Shown: positions 1 to 5,930 of the stretch, one piece after another
Layout of the letters: every line of letters starts with the position of its first letter
How positions within the stretch are numbered: position 1 is the first letter of the stretch
Assembly (NCBI GenBank): GCA_035938215.1
Contig: DASZHC010000020.1
Span: forward strand, 1 to 8,292
DNA length: 8,292 bases
Source: DASZHC01 sp035938215
GTDB lineage: Bacteria; Verrucomicrobiota; Verrucomicrobiia; Chthoniobacterales; JAFAMB01
Direction of reading: 5' to 3'
Notes under the pieces: model-generated
The model's database searches: none
What the model was told of the DNA's origin: nothing
The model's input: only the letters and a program-made list of their open reading frames with translations
Made by a program: the position numbers and the translations under genes

Positions 1-165
1 ATACCTGCCGTCCGGCGTAGTGGTAACGGCAAAGGGCGAACCCGCGAGCGAAATCTCCTGTTTTGGCGGGTTGATGGTTTGAGCCAGCGCGGGCTGGATA
101 TTGCTCAAGATGGCGAAAGCGGCAAGAAAGTTAGTGAAGGCTTTGATGATTGTTAGTTTTGACAT
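1..165 (-). CDS. Secreted protein N-terminus, probably YVTN/beta-propeller type (partial)
   Basis: The ATG is at 165-163 and the frame is open for 55 codons to the window edge, so the C-terminus is missing. Residues 1-28 form a classic Sec signal peptide: a lysine at residue 3 and another at 8, a hydrophobic stretch, then an Ala-Leu-Ala motif followed by Gln, a good signal peptidase I site. After the signal comes a Pro/Gln-rich linker and then SPFAVTTTPDGRY. Gly-Ser-Pro-x-x-Val with T-PDGRY is typical of the first blade of YVTN or lactonase-like beta-propeller repeats. The export prediction is seen directly; the propeller assignment is inferred from a short piece. No SD is visible upstream. 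An AT-rich stretch at 166-200 could hold a promoter (TATACT on the minus strand), but no good -35 element is at the right distance. Confidence 0.7.
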   Translation of the reverse strand, partial: MSKLTIIKAFTNFLAAFAILSNIQPALAQTINPPKQEISLAGSPFAVTTTPDGRY

Positions 166-880
166 TGATACTACTATTTAAGTATAGATTTAGTGTTATC
201 TTCCACCATCTCAACACCATCATTGATCAACTTTCATCCGAAGGGGTGGCCGCAAATGACTTCGAAATGGGGCCTCCATCTCCTTACTCGTTGCCCAACC
301 GATGAACTCCGCAGCGACGCAACGGGTCGCTTCGTCCGGGCACCCTTGATCTGCCGTCGCATTTGCTAGGGACGCGCTCCGCGCGATCCGGCGTCGCATG
401 TTCAGGGAAGCTCAGGACCGGTAACGCAGAAGCGGCAAAAAGACGCGTCGAGACTCGCAACGGCGGACGCGCAGGAGCGCATCCCTACCCCCGATACGCC
501 GACCCGTTTCTTCCCCCCGCCGACCCGCCGATACGCCGAACCGCCGACCCGTTTCTTCCCCCCCGCCGACACGCCGACACGCCGATTCGCCGACCCGTTT
601 CTTCACCCCCCTCTCCGCTCGATTGATCGCACCGATCAACTGGCGAAGCCGCTTTCGCTGAGATTGGCGACGATTGTCGAGGAAGCGAAAAAGCTGAAGT
701 TGATCGATCAAATTTCTTGCGGGTTCTCTGAAAGTCTCGGGAACCTGTTTTGAAAATAAATTAACCGGAAGCCAGCCGCTCCGGCGCAAAGTCAGACCCA
801 CCTGAGATTTCTCGTGTGCTCGCCGGACGTTTTTGGCTAGTCTGCTGACCGAGCGCCTCGGAAATTTTCACCGCTAAATT
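166..880. other. Long gene-poor intergenic region with tandem repeat
   Basis: These 715 bases separate the divergent secreted-protein gene and transporter gene. I find no convincing gene. Frames open across 363-626 (+) and 412-801 (-) exist, but their middles are translations of a GC-rich tandem repeat, giving monotonous Arg/Ala/Asp/Pro peptides. Around 361-380 there is a GC-rich near-palindrome (GCGctccGCG). The stretch 640-735 (+) is less repetitive and reads LAKPLSLRLATIVEEAKKLK before a TGA at 733-735, so it could be the decayed end of a gene. At 849-861 a small hairpin (CCGAG-CGC-CTCGG) sits 19 bases before the transporter ATG. Confidence 0.7.
497..610. repeat. GC-rich tandem repeat, about 45 bp period
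   Basis: The 17-mer CGCCGACCCGTTTCTTC occurs exactly at 497-513, 542-558 and 588-604, giving periods of 45 and 46 bp. Each copy is followed by a C-run. The spacers are built of shorter 8-9 bp units (CGCCGACAC, CGCCGATAC, CGCCGATTC), so there is a repeat inside a repeat. All frames through it are open, which creates artificial ORFs on both strands. Similar short-unit arrays are, to my recollection, frequent between genes in soil Verrucomicrobiota; that comparison is from memory and was not searched. Confidence 0.85.
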
Positions 881-2803
881 ATGGCTATGTTAGACTTTGT
901 TCTCGGTCGCCCTTTGGCCTCCGACGAGGATAAGGACGAACGGGTTGGTCCGCTGGCAGGGGTTTCCGTGTTCGGGCTTGACGCATTGAGTTCTGCCGCT
1001 TATGGCCCCGAAGCAGCTTTGACCGTTCTTATCCCGCTCGGCATTGCTGGCGTCGGTTTCAGCCTTCCGATCACTATCGCGGTATCCGCCATTCTAACGA
1101 TCGTCTATTTTAGTTATCGCCAAACGATCTCCGGGTACCCGGAGGGGGCGGGATCTTATACCGTGGCGAAAGAAAACCTAGGCACCTACGCTGGGCTTTT
1201 CGCCGCTGCGGCGTTAATGATCGACTACACGTTAAACGTAGCGGTTGGCATCTCGGCTGGCATCGGGGCGCTCACCTCCGCATTACCGCCGTTGCAGCCT
1301 TACACGTTACTTCTATGCCTCGCAGTGCTACTGCTGCTCACCTTCTTTAACCTTAGAGGTCTGCGCGAATCCGGCTTGGCCTTCATGCCGCCGACTTACC
1401 TGTTTATTGGCTGCCTCGTTCTTGTGCTGCTCATCGGCATCGTCAAGGCCTTCCTTTCCGGCGGACATCCGCAGCCGGTCAATCCGGTGCCGCAACCGCC
1501 AATAGCGCATGAGCAAATCACACTATGGCTCTTCCTTAAAGCATTCGCGGCGGGATGCACTGCCATGACCGGCGTCGAGGCGGTGAGCAACGGCGTTCAA
1601 GCCTTTAAAGAGCCAGTGGTTGACTCGGCGCGCCGAACACTTACGCTGATCGTCGCGATTCTCATTCTCCTTTTGCTGGGCATCGCGTATTTGGTTTCGG
1701 CCTACCAAATAACGGCGACCGATCCTGGTGCGCCAGGTTATCAAAGCATCCTGTCACTGCTGACCGAGGCGATCGTCGGCAGAGGAATTTTCTACTATAT
1801 AACGATCGCGGCAATCCTCCTGGTGCTTTGCCTGTCGGCCAATACTTCGTTTGCTGACTTCCCGCGGGTCTGCCGTACAGTATCGCAAGATGGATTTCTT
1901 CCCTTAGTGTTCGCCGTCCGTGGCCGACGGCTCGTGTACACCCAAGGCATTATTGTGCTGACGGTTCTCTCTGGAAGTTTGCTGATTCTCTTTAACGGCG
2001 TTACCGATAAGCTCATTCCTCTCTTCGCAGTAGGAGCTTTCCTCGCGTTCACTTTATCCCAGGCCGGGATGGTGATGCACTGGTCGAGATCGAAAGACCG
2101 AAACGCGCGCCTCAGCGCCGTGGTCAATGGCACAGGTGCGATTGCTACGGCTATTACGTTTCTGATCGTCATCGTGACGAAGTTCGCTGAGGGAGCCTGG
2201 CTAGTGGTCATCGTTATGCCGCTTTTATTCATCCTGATGCTCTCGATTAATCGTCATTATACGAGGATCGGACGGGAGGTGGCTGTCTCCGGTCCGATAC
2301 GATTAGAACGCCCGAGCAAGATGATAGCGGTCGTTCCGATCGACTATTTGAACGTGTTGGCCGAAAAGGCACTTCAGATTGCCTATGGGCTATCGCAAAA
2401 CATCCACATTGTGCATGTTCAGGAAGAACATAGCGACCGCGATTTCTCCGGCGAATGGCGGCTTGACGTCCAACCATCGATCGACCGTTCCGGGTTACCG
2501 GAACCCAATCTGGTGATTCTAAAATCACCTTATCGTAAAGTGATCACGCCGATCCTCAATTATATCTGGCAACTCGAAGGCAAAAACCCGGAGAACGTCA
2601 TCGCTGTTCTGGTTCCGCAGCTGATCGAGTCGCGCTGGTACTACAGTCTGTTGCATAACCGGCGAGCGGATATTCTCAAAACTGTGCTTCTACTCCAGGG
2701 GCGTAACCGAATCCTGATCGTAAACGTTCCGTGGAACCTGGAGAAGGAGCTTCCCGCCAAAGTTGCTGACCGAAAAGAACTTCGGGATCGGTTCCGCGCC
2801 TAG
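881..2803 (+). CDS. kimA: KimA-like proton-coupled potassium transporter (APC/KUP superfamily)
   Basis: This is a 640-aa inner-membrane protein. Residues 25-460 carry about 12 hydrophobic segments and residues 470-640 form a soluble C-terminal domain, the same layout as Bacillus subtilis KimA (YdaO, about 607 aa). Conserved stretches include LDALSSAAYGPEA (D34, Y41), the broken helix YPEGAGSY at 86-93, DYTLNVAVGISAG (D115, Y116), the TGVEAVSN helix (T230, E233) and LIPLFAVGAF (379-388). These match the K+ site region of KimA by recall, with N119 in place of a Thr and F382 in place of a Tyr. The C-terminal domain keeps RSPYRK-like and LLHNRRA-like motifs (SPYRK at about 549, SLLHNRRA at about 585). 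Family members import K+ driven by protons; some are controlled by c-di-AMP, but I see no clear ydaO-type riboswitch upstream. The start at 881 has no SD; an in-frame ATG follows at 887. A general amino-acid permease is the alternative label. Confidence 0.9.
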   Translation: MAMLDFVLGRPLASDEDKDERVGPLAGVSVFGLDALSSAAYGPEAALTVLIPLGIAGVGFSLPITIAVSAILTIVYFSYRQTISGYPEGAGSYTVAKENLGTYAGLFAAAALMIDYTLNVAVGISAGIGALTSALPPLQPYTLLLCLAVLLLLTFFNLRGLRESGLAFMPPTYLFIGCLVLVLLIGIVKAFLSGGHPQPVNPVPQPPIAHEQITLWLFLKAFAAGCTAMTGVEAVSNGVQAFKEPVVDSARRTLTLIVAILILLLLGIAYLVSAYQITATDPGAPGYQSILSLLTEAIVGRGIFYYITIAAILLVLCLSANTSFADFPRVCRTVSQDGFLPLVFAVRGRRLVYTQGIIVLTVLSGSLLILFNGVTDKLIPLFAVGAFLAFTLSQAGMVMHWSRSKDRNARLSAVVNGTGAIATAITFLIVIVTKFAEGAWLVVIVMPLLFILMLSINRHYTRIGREVAVSGPIRLERPSKMIAVVPIDYLNVLAEKALQIAYGLSQNIHIVHVQEEHSDRDFSGEWRLDVQPSIDRSGLPEPNLVILKSPYRKVITPILNYIWQLEGKNPENVIAVLVPQLIESRWYYSLLHNRRADILKTVLLLQGRNRILIVNVPWNLEKELPAKVADRKELRDRFRA

Positions 2804-2823
2804 TCATATCTAACTAGTAATCA

Positions 2824-3786
2824 ATGGCATATCCTGAAGGTCGCCGGCAGAGCCGGAAAAACGGCCAGGATATCCGCCAGCGCACAGCGATAAAGCGCCA
2901 CGAGGTGCGTCGACGCGAAACCAAGGAGCTGCCGGACTTGTGCCGGCAGTATCTCGACCATCGGGCGCAGATGCTCTCCCGCCATTACGGCGCCGATGCG
3001 CAGGAATGGCTTCGGTTCCTCTGGCGTGAAATCCTAGGGCCCGACCCGTTCAAGCTTACTTCCTCGCAAATCGAAATCTGGGCACTGGAACGGATAACCA
3101 AGCGAAAGAGCAAGGTTTCCACCGTCGACGCCTACGTGTTCGCGATCCATCTATTTTTCAAGTGGGCGATCAAGGCCGGGCTGACCAGTATTGATCCGGC
3201 TCTTGATGTCCAGCTCCCGCGGTATCGGCGCCCGTTCCGAAAGATGTTCGCCCAAATCGAACAGGTCAAAACGCTGATTTCCGAATGCCAGAATCAACAG
3301 CTCAAGTTTATCCTCTACGCCGGGATTCACGCCGGATTGCGCAAAGCGGAGATCACAGCCGCCAAATGGAGCTGGTTTGATTTTGAGCGCATGACGATCA
3401 ACGTCACCCGAGACGAGTTTTTCGACACCAAAGACGGAGAGGACCGCACGATTCCTTTAACGTTGGAATTTGCTGAATTTCTTAAGACCTATCCGCACTC
3501 AAACGACTACATGATCTACAACGGGCGCAAGAAGCCCGGTCGCCGGTATCGCTACGACTTCCGAAAACTTTATACCGACTACATCAAAGCGAAGTGCGAG
3601 GAACACGGCTTTCCGCGGATCACGATTCACGATATGCGTCGGACATTTGCCTCGCTCACGATCAGCAACAACAATATTTCCGTCTACCAGGTCGGCCGAT
3701 GGCTCGGCGACGACACGCGCACAGTCGAAAAGCACTACGGATGGCTCCAGCTGCATAAAGGCGAGATCAACGGGGCGTTTAAGTAG
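2824..3786 (+). CDS. Tyrosine recombinase / phage-type integrase
   Basis: This 320-aa protein is of usual length for the family. Residues 1-35 are very basic. Residues 36-130 form a helical SAM-like core-binding domain, and residues 145-320 the catalytic domain. Catalytic landmarks: R173 in HAGLRKAEI, K203 in the beta-hairpin before RTIPLT, H269 and R272 in TIHDMRRTFAS, and nucleophile Y305 in VEKHYGWL. The second conserved His of the usual LGH motif is replaced by Asp (WLGDD, D296), a variation I recall in some related integrases. The gene begins 20 bp after the transporter stop, with no terminator or SD seen between, so co-transcription or insertion right behind the transporter are both possible. 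No tRNA or clear direct repeat marking an attachment site was found. It likely mobilises, or once mobilised, the small genes downstream. Confidence 0.9.
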   Translation: MAYPEGRRQSRKNGQDIRQRTAIKRHEVRRRETKELPDLCRQYLDHRAQMLSRHYGADAQEWLRFLWREILGPDPFKLTSSQIEIWALERITKRKSKVSTVDAYVFAIHLFFKWAIKAGLTSIDPALDVQLPRYRRPFRKMFAQIEQVKTLISECQNQQLKFILYAGIHAGLRKAEITAAKWSWFDFERMTINVTRDEFFDTKDGEDRTIPLTLEFAEFLKTYPHSNDYMIYNGRKKPGRRYRYDFRKLYTDYIKAKCEEHGFPRITIHDMRRTFASLTISNNNISVYQVGRWLGDDTRTVEKHYGWLQLHKGEINGAFK

Positions 3787-3912
3787 AGCGCAGAAACCGA
3801 TCCTGGCGCGGGAGGGCGTTCTAGATTTACCATAAAGACGATAGCGCACAGCAAAAAGGCTTCGCTTTCGATTTCAATCTTAAGAGCAATACGACGTAGG
3901 GGAGCCATGTAT

Positions 3913-4086
3913 ATGGCATCAGATGAGCTAGCTTCGCGTTTTAGCGGCATCAGGGAAAATCTGCGGAAAATTAGGGAAGCTATTGCGAACGGTCTTTTTC
4001 AAGATGCGTTGCTTCTTGCTAAGCAAGTGACCGGCTCGACCCGGCAATTAACTACCGACCTAGTGAATATTCCCGCTGCGGTTTAG
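3913..4086 (+). CDS. Small helical hypothetical protein (57 aa)
   Basis: The reading frame starts MASDELASRF and ends NIPAAV before a TAG at 4084-4086. The ATG at 3913 is preferred over the in-frame ATG at 3907 because GGGGAG at 3899-3904 ends 8 bases before 3913 but only 2 before 3907. The peptide looks amphipathic and alpha-helical (RENLRKIREAIANGLFQDAL, then LLLAKQV), with charged and hydrophobic residues in regular spacing; it has no membrane segment or cysteine. I do not recognise a family. Its stop lies 7 bp before the next ATG, so it probably heads an operon with the Cys-rich gene. The SD is among the best on this strand, which supports it as real despite its size. A small coiled-coil partner or regulatory protein is plausible but is inference. 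Confidence 0.65.
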   Translation: MASDELASRFSGIRENLRKIREAIANGLFQDALLLAKQVTGSTRQLTTDLVNIPAAV

Positions 4087-4093
4087 CTAGAGT

Positions 4094-4339
4094 ATGACTC
4101 AACCACGCTATTCCGAACACTCAAAACCTATTTCCCTGGAACAGCTCAACGAGTTTTTAGGGGCGCAAAAAGGCTGCTGCATTCGTTGTGGACAGGCGTT
4201 CGAGCACTGTGCCTGGGGCAATGAGCACGAGGTCGCGATTCCCTGCCGTAGCTGTTTTAACCGAATGGACGGCCTCATTTGCGTGAAGTGCGCGGGGATC
4301 GCTTCGCAAACATGTTTCGAAGAAACACAAGACAGTTGA
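4094..4339 (+). CDS. Cys-rich zinc-ribbon-like small protein
   Basis: This 81-aa protein contains nine cysteines. They include three CxxC knuckles: C29-C32 (CIRC), C51-C54 (CRSC) and C63-C66 (CVKC), plus C28, C39 and C74, and H38 and H45 nearby. This pattern predicts binding of one or two zinc ions in a ribbon or treble-clef-like fold. The N-terminal 26 residues have no cysteines and contain LEQLNEFLG, a likely short helix. Such folds usually bind nucleic acid or proteins, but I cannot name the family. It follows the 57-aa gene by 7 bp on the same strand, so the two are probably co-translated. No SD is visible. After its stop there is a gap of about 150 bp before the likely start of the next gene. 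Confidence 0.7.
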   Translation: MTQPRYSEHSKPISLEQLNEFLGAQKGCCIRCGQAFEHCAWGNEHEVAIPCRSCFNRMDGLICVKCAGIASQTCFEETQDS

Positions 4340-4492
4340 TCGGCTTTGAGCGCGCCAGAAGTTCCTGGAGCGGGCGAACCGCAGCCATCACGGAGGCGAG
4401 AAGGTGACCTAAATCGCGAAAACTTCAAAAACCATAAGCACTATAAATCAATTCCTTGTACTGCGAACCCTAAACCCTTTAAGTTGCATCAG

Positions 4493-4918
4493 ATGGAAAT
4501 TGAGCCGGTCATTTGCCCCGCCATAATTTTCTCTGATTTGGCAATTCGAGAACAGGGGACCGGGAAACTCTCTATCATTGGTTCATTTACGCATTTTAAC
4601 GTGCCCGGCACTCCCTTCTTGTCACCGCCTTTTTTGGTGACCGTACTTTTATCCAATTTTCGCGGCCCTATTGAACGTCTGCCTATAACGTTGCGTATCG
4701 AAGCCCCCGGATCCGCTCATGTTTTAGCAAGCGTATCAGGCGAACTGAAGATCGAACCCAATATCACTCAAAACGAGGTGCTAGAGATCGTCGTCCCTGT
4801 GGGGCCTACGCCATTTCCTCATGTTGGGGGTTATGAGGTCAATATCCTTGTCGGAACCGAATCGGTGGGCAAGCGCGTCCTTTTCGTCAGATCAATATCA
4901 GCAACTCCGCAGGTATGA
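4493..4918 (+). CDS. DUF6941-like beta-sandwich protein
   Basis: This is a 141-aa protein counted from the ATG at 4493 (MEIEPVICPAIIFSDLAI). The signature is an early Asp-containing beta strand, then GTGKLSIIGSF, an aromatic/Pro stretch, and alternating strands ending in GGYEVNILV and GKRVLFV. This resembles DUF6941, small cytoplasmic all-beta proteins whose role is unknown to me. The frame continues upstream to a TTG at 4346, but that extension is low-complexity (Arg/Pro/Glu-rich) and does not fit the family, so I choose 4493. No SD is evident. The stop overlaps the next start as ATGA at 4915-4918, predicting translational coupling to the putative antitoxin gene. A TATAAA at 4442-4447 could be a -10 box, but no matching -35 is seen. 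Family assignment is from memory of motif style. Confidence 0.7.
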   Translation: MEIEPVICPAIIFSDLAIREQGTGKLSIIGSFTHFNVPGTPFLSPPFLVTVLLSNFRGPIERLPITLRIEAPGSAHVLASVSGELKIEPNITQNEVLEIVVPVGPTPFPHVGGYEVNILVGTESVGKRVLFVRSISATPQV

Positions 4919-5145
4919 ATACCCAACTTATTCCCGACCAAGGACCATCTCAGTCTCGATCCGAGGGAATCGAATTGCGTGTCGAAACCGGAGCGCAGTT
5001 CATTGGCGAATATTCCGCCGCAACTCAAGGCTATGAGTACTTTCAACAAGTACCCGACTCTTTCATCGAAGCCCTCAACGATTTCCAAAAAGGGCGAGTC
5101 GTCAGCGACGATATCGCCCTCAATACTCCTCCGCCTAATGCGTGA
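4915..5145 (+). CDS. Putative antitoxin of the RelE/ParE-like toxin
   Basis: This 76-aa acidic protein overlaps the upstream gene by 4 bp (ATGA) and the downstream toxin gene by 4 bp (GTGA, 5142-5145). The C-terminal half, SFIEALNDFQKGRVVSDDIA, resembles the toxin-wrapping tail of many RelE/ParE-partner antitoxins, which often read as a short helix followed by a GR-hydrophobic turn and an Asp/Glu-Ala-Leu segment. The protein ends in PPPNA. The N-terminal 45 residues are polar and do not show an obvious ribbon-helix-helix, AbrB or HTH DNA-binding domain, so autoregulation may be absent or of an unusual type. Assignment rests mainly on position and size, with weaker sequence support. Its predicted role is to bind and neutralise the toxin encoded next. 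Confidence 0.7.
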   Translation: MNTQLIPDQGPSQSRSEGIELRVETGAQFIGEYSAATQGYEYFQQVPDSFIEALNDFQKGRVVSDDIALNTPPPNA

Positions 5146-5414
5146 GTTACGAGTACAAAGTAACCGAAAAGTTTTGGGAAAATTTCTACGCTCTTTCGGA
5201 TAGTCAGAAGGCATCAGTCCGAGAGAAGTGGAAAATCTTCAAAGACAACCCGTTCGATCCCATCCTTCGCTCGCACAAAATAAACGTCTTAAGCGCATAC
5301 GCCAGACACACGATCTACTCCGTTGTGATTGAGGCAAACTTACGGGTACTCTTTAGGATCGACGAAAACACGATCACTAGTCTCGACGTGGGGACGCACA
5401 ATCTTTATCAATGA
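5142..5414 (+). CDS. RelE/ParE-family toxin
   Basis: This is a 90-aa protein starting with GTG at 5142, inside the antitoxin stop (GTGA). The fold signature is typical: an N-terminal beta strand (YEYKVTEKFW), two helices with LSDSQKASVREKW, then FKDNPFDPILRSHKI, a central strand (IYSVVIEANLRVLFRI), and a closing strand with DVGTHNLY. R68, H86 and Y89 occupy positions that in RelE-like ribonucleases are often basic or Tyr and help mRNA cleavage; the ParE branch (gyrase poison) has the same fold, so the target is not settled. The sequence is of normal family length with no disruption, so it is probably functional. Translation depends on the antitoxin gene through the overlap, and GTG may reduce yield. 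No terminator with a T-run follows on this strand. Confidence 0.85.
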   Translation: MSYEYKVTEKFWENFYALSDSQKASVREKWKIFKDNPFDPILRSHKINVLSAYARHTIYSVVIEANLRVLFRIDENTITSLDVGTHNLYQ

Positions 5415-5487
5415 GCCCCTCCCGCGCTTTGACCACCTCCACTTGTCCGTTTGTCGTTGAGAGGTGCCCATTAAATGGGAAACCTTT
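5377..5487 (-). pseudogene. Degenerate copy of the VKAREAL small-protein motif
   Basis: On the minus strand, a frame that ends in TAG at 5379-5377 reads GQVEVVKAREGLIDKDC followed by a short basic tail. VKAREGLI matches VKAREALI of the 44-aa ORF at 7540-7674. Codon comparison shows GTT/GTC, TTG/CTC and ATC/ATT (all silent) and one GCG/GGG change (Ala to Gly). The upstream part (PFNGHLSTTNG) only loosely resembles the GPF-containing N-terminus of the intact copy, and there is no good start codon with an SD. The tail runs antisense through the last 38 bases of the toxin gene. I treat it as a remnant, though an expressed small ORF is possible. The 5' boundary given is approximate. Confidence 0.4.
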
Positions 5488-5510
5488 GCCGCACCAGTTT
5501 TGGAACAAAG

Positions 5511-5552
5511 AAAAATGACCGCCTGCGGAAGCTCGAAATCCGCAGGACGGCC
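5511..5552 (-). terminator. Rho-independent terminator, minus strand
   Basis: CCTGCGGA (5522-5529) and TCCGCAGG (5539-5546) pair perfectly around a 9-base loop. The stem extends with CCG/CGG (5519-5521 with 5548-5550) across a single bulged base at 5547, then a G-T wobble and a further G-C pair on the minus-strand RNA. One base after this stem the minus strand reads TTTTT (5515-5511), then CTTTG. That is a textbook intrinsic terminator for leftward transcription. On the plus strand the same hairpin has no T-run, so it does not serve the toxin gene. It would end a transcript entering from about 5800, where a 35-aa minus-strand ORF lies. Confidence 0.6.
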
Positions 5553-5580
5553 TAAACTCAAAACCCATCGGAGTTCAGCA

Positions 5581-5640
5581 ATGAGTATTGAATCTGCTCT
5601 TTTTACTACGGCGTATTACGTGCAACGGTTGAAATCGTAA
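5581..5640 (+). CDS. Very short ORF with strong SD (19 aa)
   Basis: The ATG at 5581 is preceded by GGAG at 5570-5573 with 7-base spacing. The encoded peptide is MSIESALFTTAYYVQRLKS, ending in TAA. I recognise no family. The leader (CTAAAC...CGGAG...CAATG) resembles that in front of the SnoaL-like gene at 5931, so the start signal looks deliberate. It could be a leader peptide, the surviving start of a lost gene, or a true micro-protein. Inverted repeats follow at 5666 and 5811. Confidence 0.35.
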   Translation: MSIESALFTTAYYVQRLKS

Positions 5641-5665
5641 ACAAAGTTCATTTGCTGTGCACTAT

Positions 5666-5684
5666 CGGATTTATCGTAAATCCG
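5666..5684. repeat. Perfect inverted repeat (8 bp stem, 3 base loop)
   Basis: CGGATTTA and TAAATCCG flank the loop TCG. The palindrome GAGTACTC follows directly at 5685-5692. There is no T-run of terminator type on either side (only TTT at 5693-5695). It may be an RNA hairpin or a protein-binding site between the 19-aa ORF and the SnoaL-like gene. Confidence 0.5.
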
Positions 5685-5693
5685 GAGTACTCT

Positions 5694-5801
5694 TTACTCA
5701 GGGCTGAACTCTAATGCTTCCCGCGCTTTAACCGCCGCGGCCATGCCCAGCAAATGTTTCTGATTGACACTGAATAGGGCGAAGCATCCACTTGGAGACA
5801 T
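5694..5801 (-). CDS. Small ORF of the VKAREAL family (35 aa)
   Basis: The ATG is at 5801-5799 and the TAA at 5696-5694. The peptide begins MSPSGCFALFSV and contains AAAVKAREALEFSPE at its C-terminus. The segment VKAREAL is identical to that in the 44-aa ORF at 7540-7674, while the three codon differences across it (GAG/GAA, GCG/GCA, TTG/TTA) are all silent. This pattern argues for selection on the peptide rather than plain DNA duplication. The N-terminal half differs from the intact copy and there is no clear SD, so this may be a decayed or diverged member. The intrinsic terminator at 5511-5552 is correctly placed and oriented to end its transcript. Confidence 0.4.
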   Translation of the reverse strand: MSPSGCFALFSVNQKHLLGMAAAVKAREALEFSPE

Positions 5802-5920
5802 CGCTTAGGACCTTTGACCAAAGGCGTTCCCTCTGCCCCCGGCGATACGGCTGTTACCGGCGACTGTAGAGAAATCCCGCAGCCAGGTCGGTTGGCGAAA
5901 AATCAATTCTAAACCCCTCC

Positions 5921-5924
5921 GGAG
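5921..5924 (+). promoter_or_regulatory. Shine-Dalgarno GGAG for the SnoaL-like gene
   Basis: GGAG sits 6 bases before the ATG at 5931, which fixes that start. It is one of few clear SD sites in the window. Confidence 0.7.
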
Positions 5925-5930
5925 CAGACA

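Larger units (their letters stand above)
5415..5930. other. Gene-poor region with hairpins and small ORFs
   Basis: These 516 bases between the toxin gene and the SnoaL-like gene have no large gene. They hold a minus-strand terminator (5511-5552), a 19-aa plus-strand ORF with a good SD (5581-5640), a perfect 8-bp inverted repeat (5666-5684) followed by the palindrome GAGTACTC (5685-5692), a 35-aa minus-strand ORF (5694-5801), and a tight inverted repeat CCTTTG-AC-CAAAGG (5811-5824). Two copies of the VKARE(A/G)L coding motif lie on the minus strand. Shorter features are listed separately. Confidence 0.7.

Noticed and set aside
256..369. 37-aa open frame starting MTSKWGLHLL
   Set aside because: Short, no SD, Arg/Cys-rich end and no support from context.
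363..626. Plus-strand open frame encoding an Arg/Pro/Asp-rich 87-aa peptide
   Set aside because: Most of it is translation of the GC-rich tandem repeat; the rest has no domain and no SD.
412..801. Minus-strand open frame of 129 aa
   Set aside because: Its C-terminal half is the same repeat read in reverse, and the N-terminal half is Arg-rich without recognisable structure. A relic cannot be excluded.
849..861. CCGAG-CGC-CTCGG hairpin as a c-di-AMP riboswitch element
   Set aside because: Only a 5-bp stem; no recognisable ydaO-type motif, although the downstream gene belongs to a family often under such control.
1795..2232. Minus-strand 145-aa open frame inside the transporter gene
   Set aside because: Shadow of a well-supported membrane protein gene; basic, unstructured composition.
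4346..4492. N-terminal extension of the DUF6941-like gene from a TTG
   Set aside because: Low-complexity Arg/Glu/Pro sequence, rare start codon, no SD, and outside the expected family length.
5811..5824. CCTTTG-AC-CAAAGG as a terminator
   Set aside because: Short stem, too small a loop if fully paired, and no T-run.
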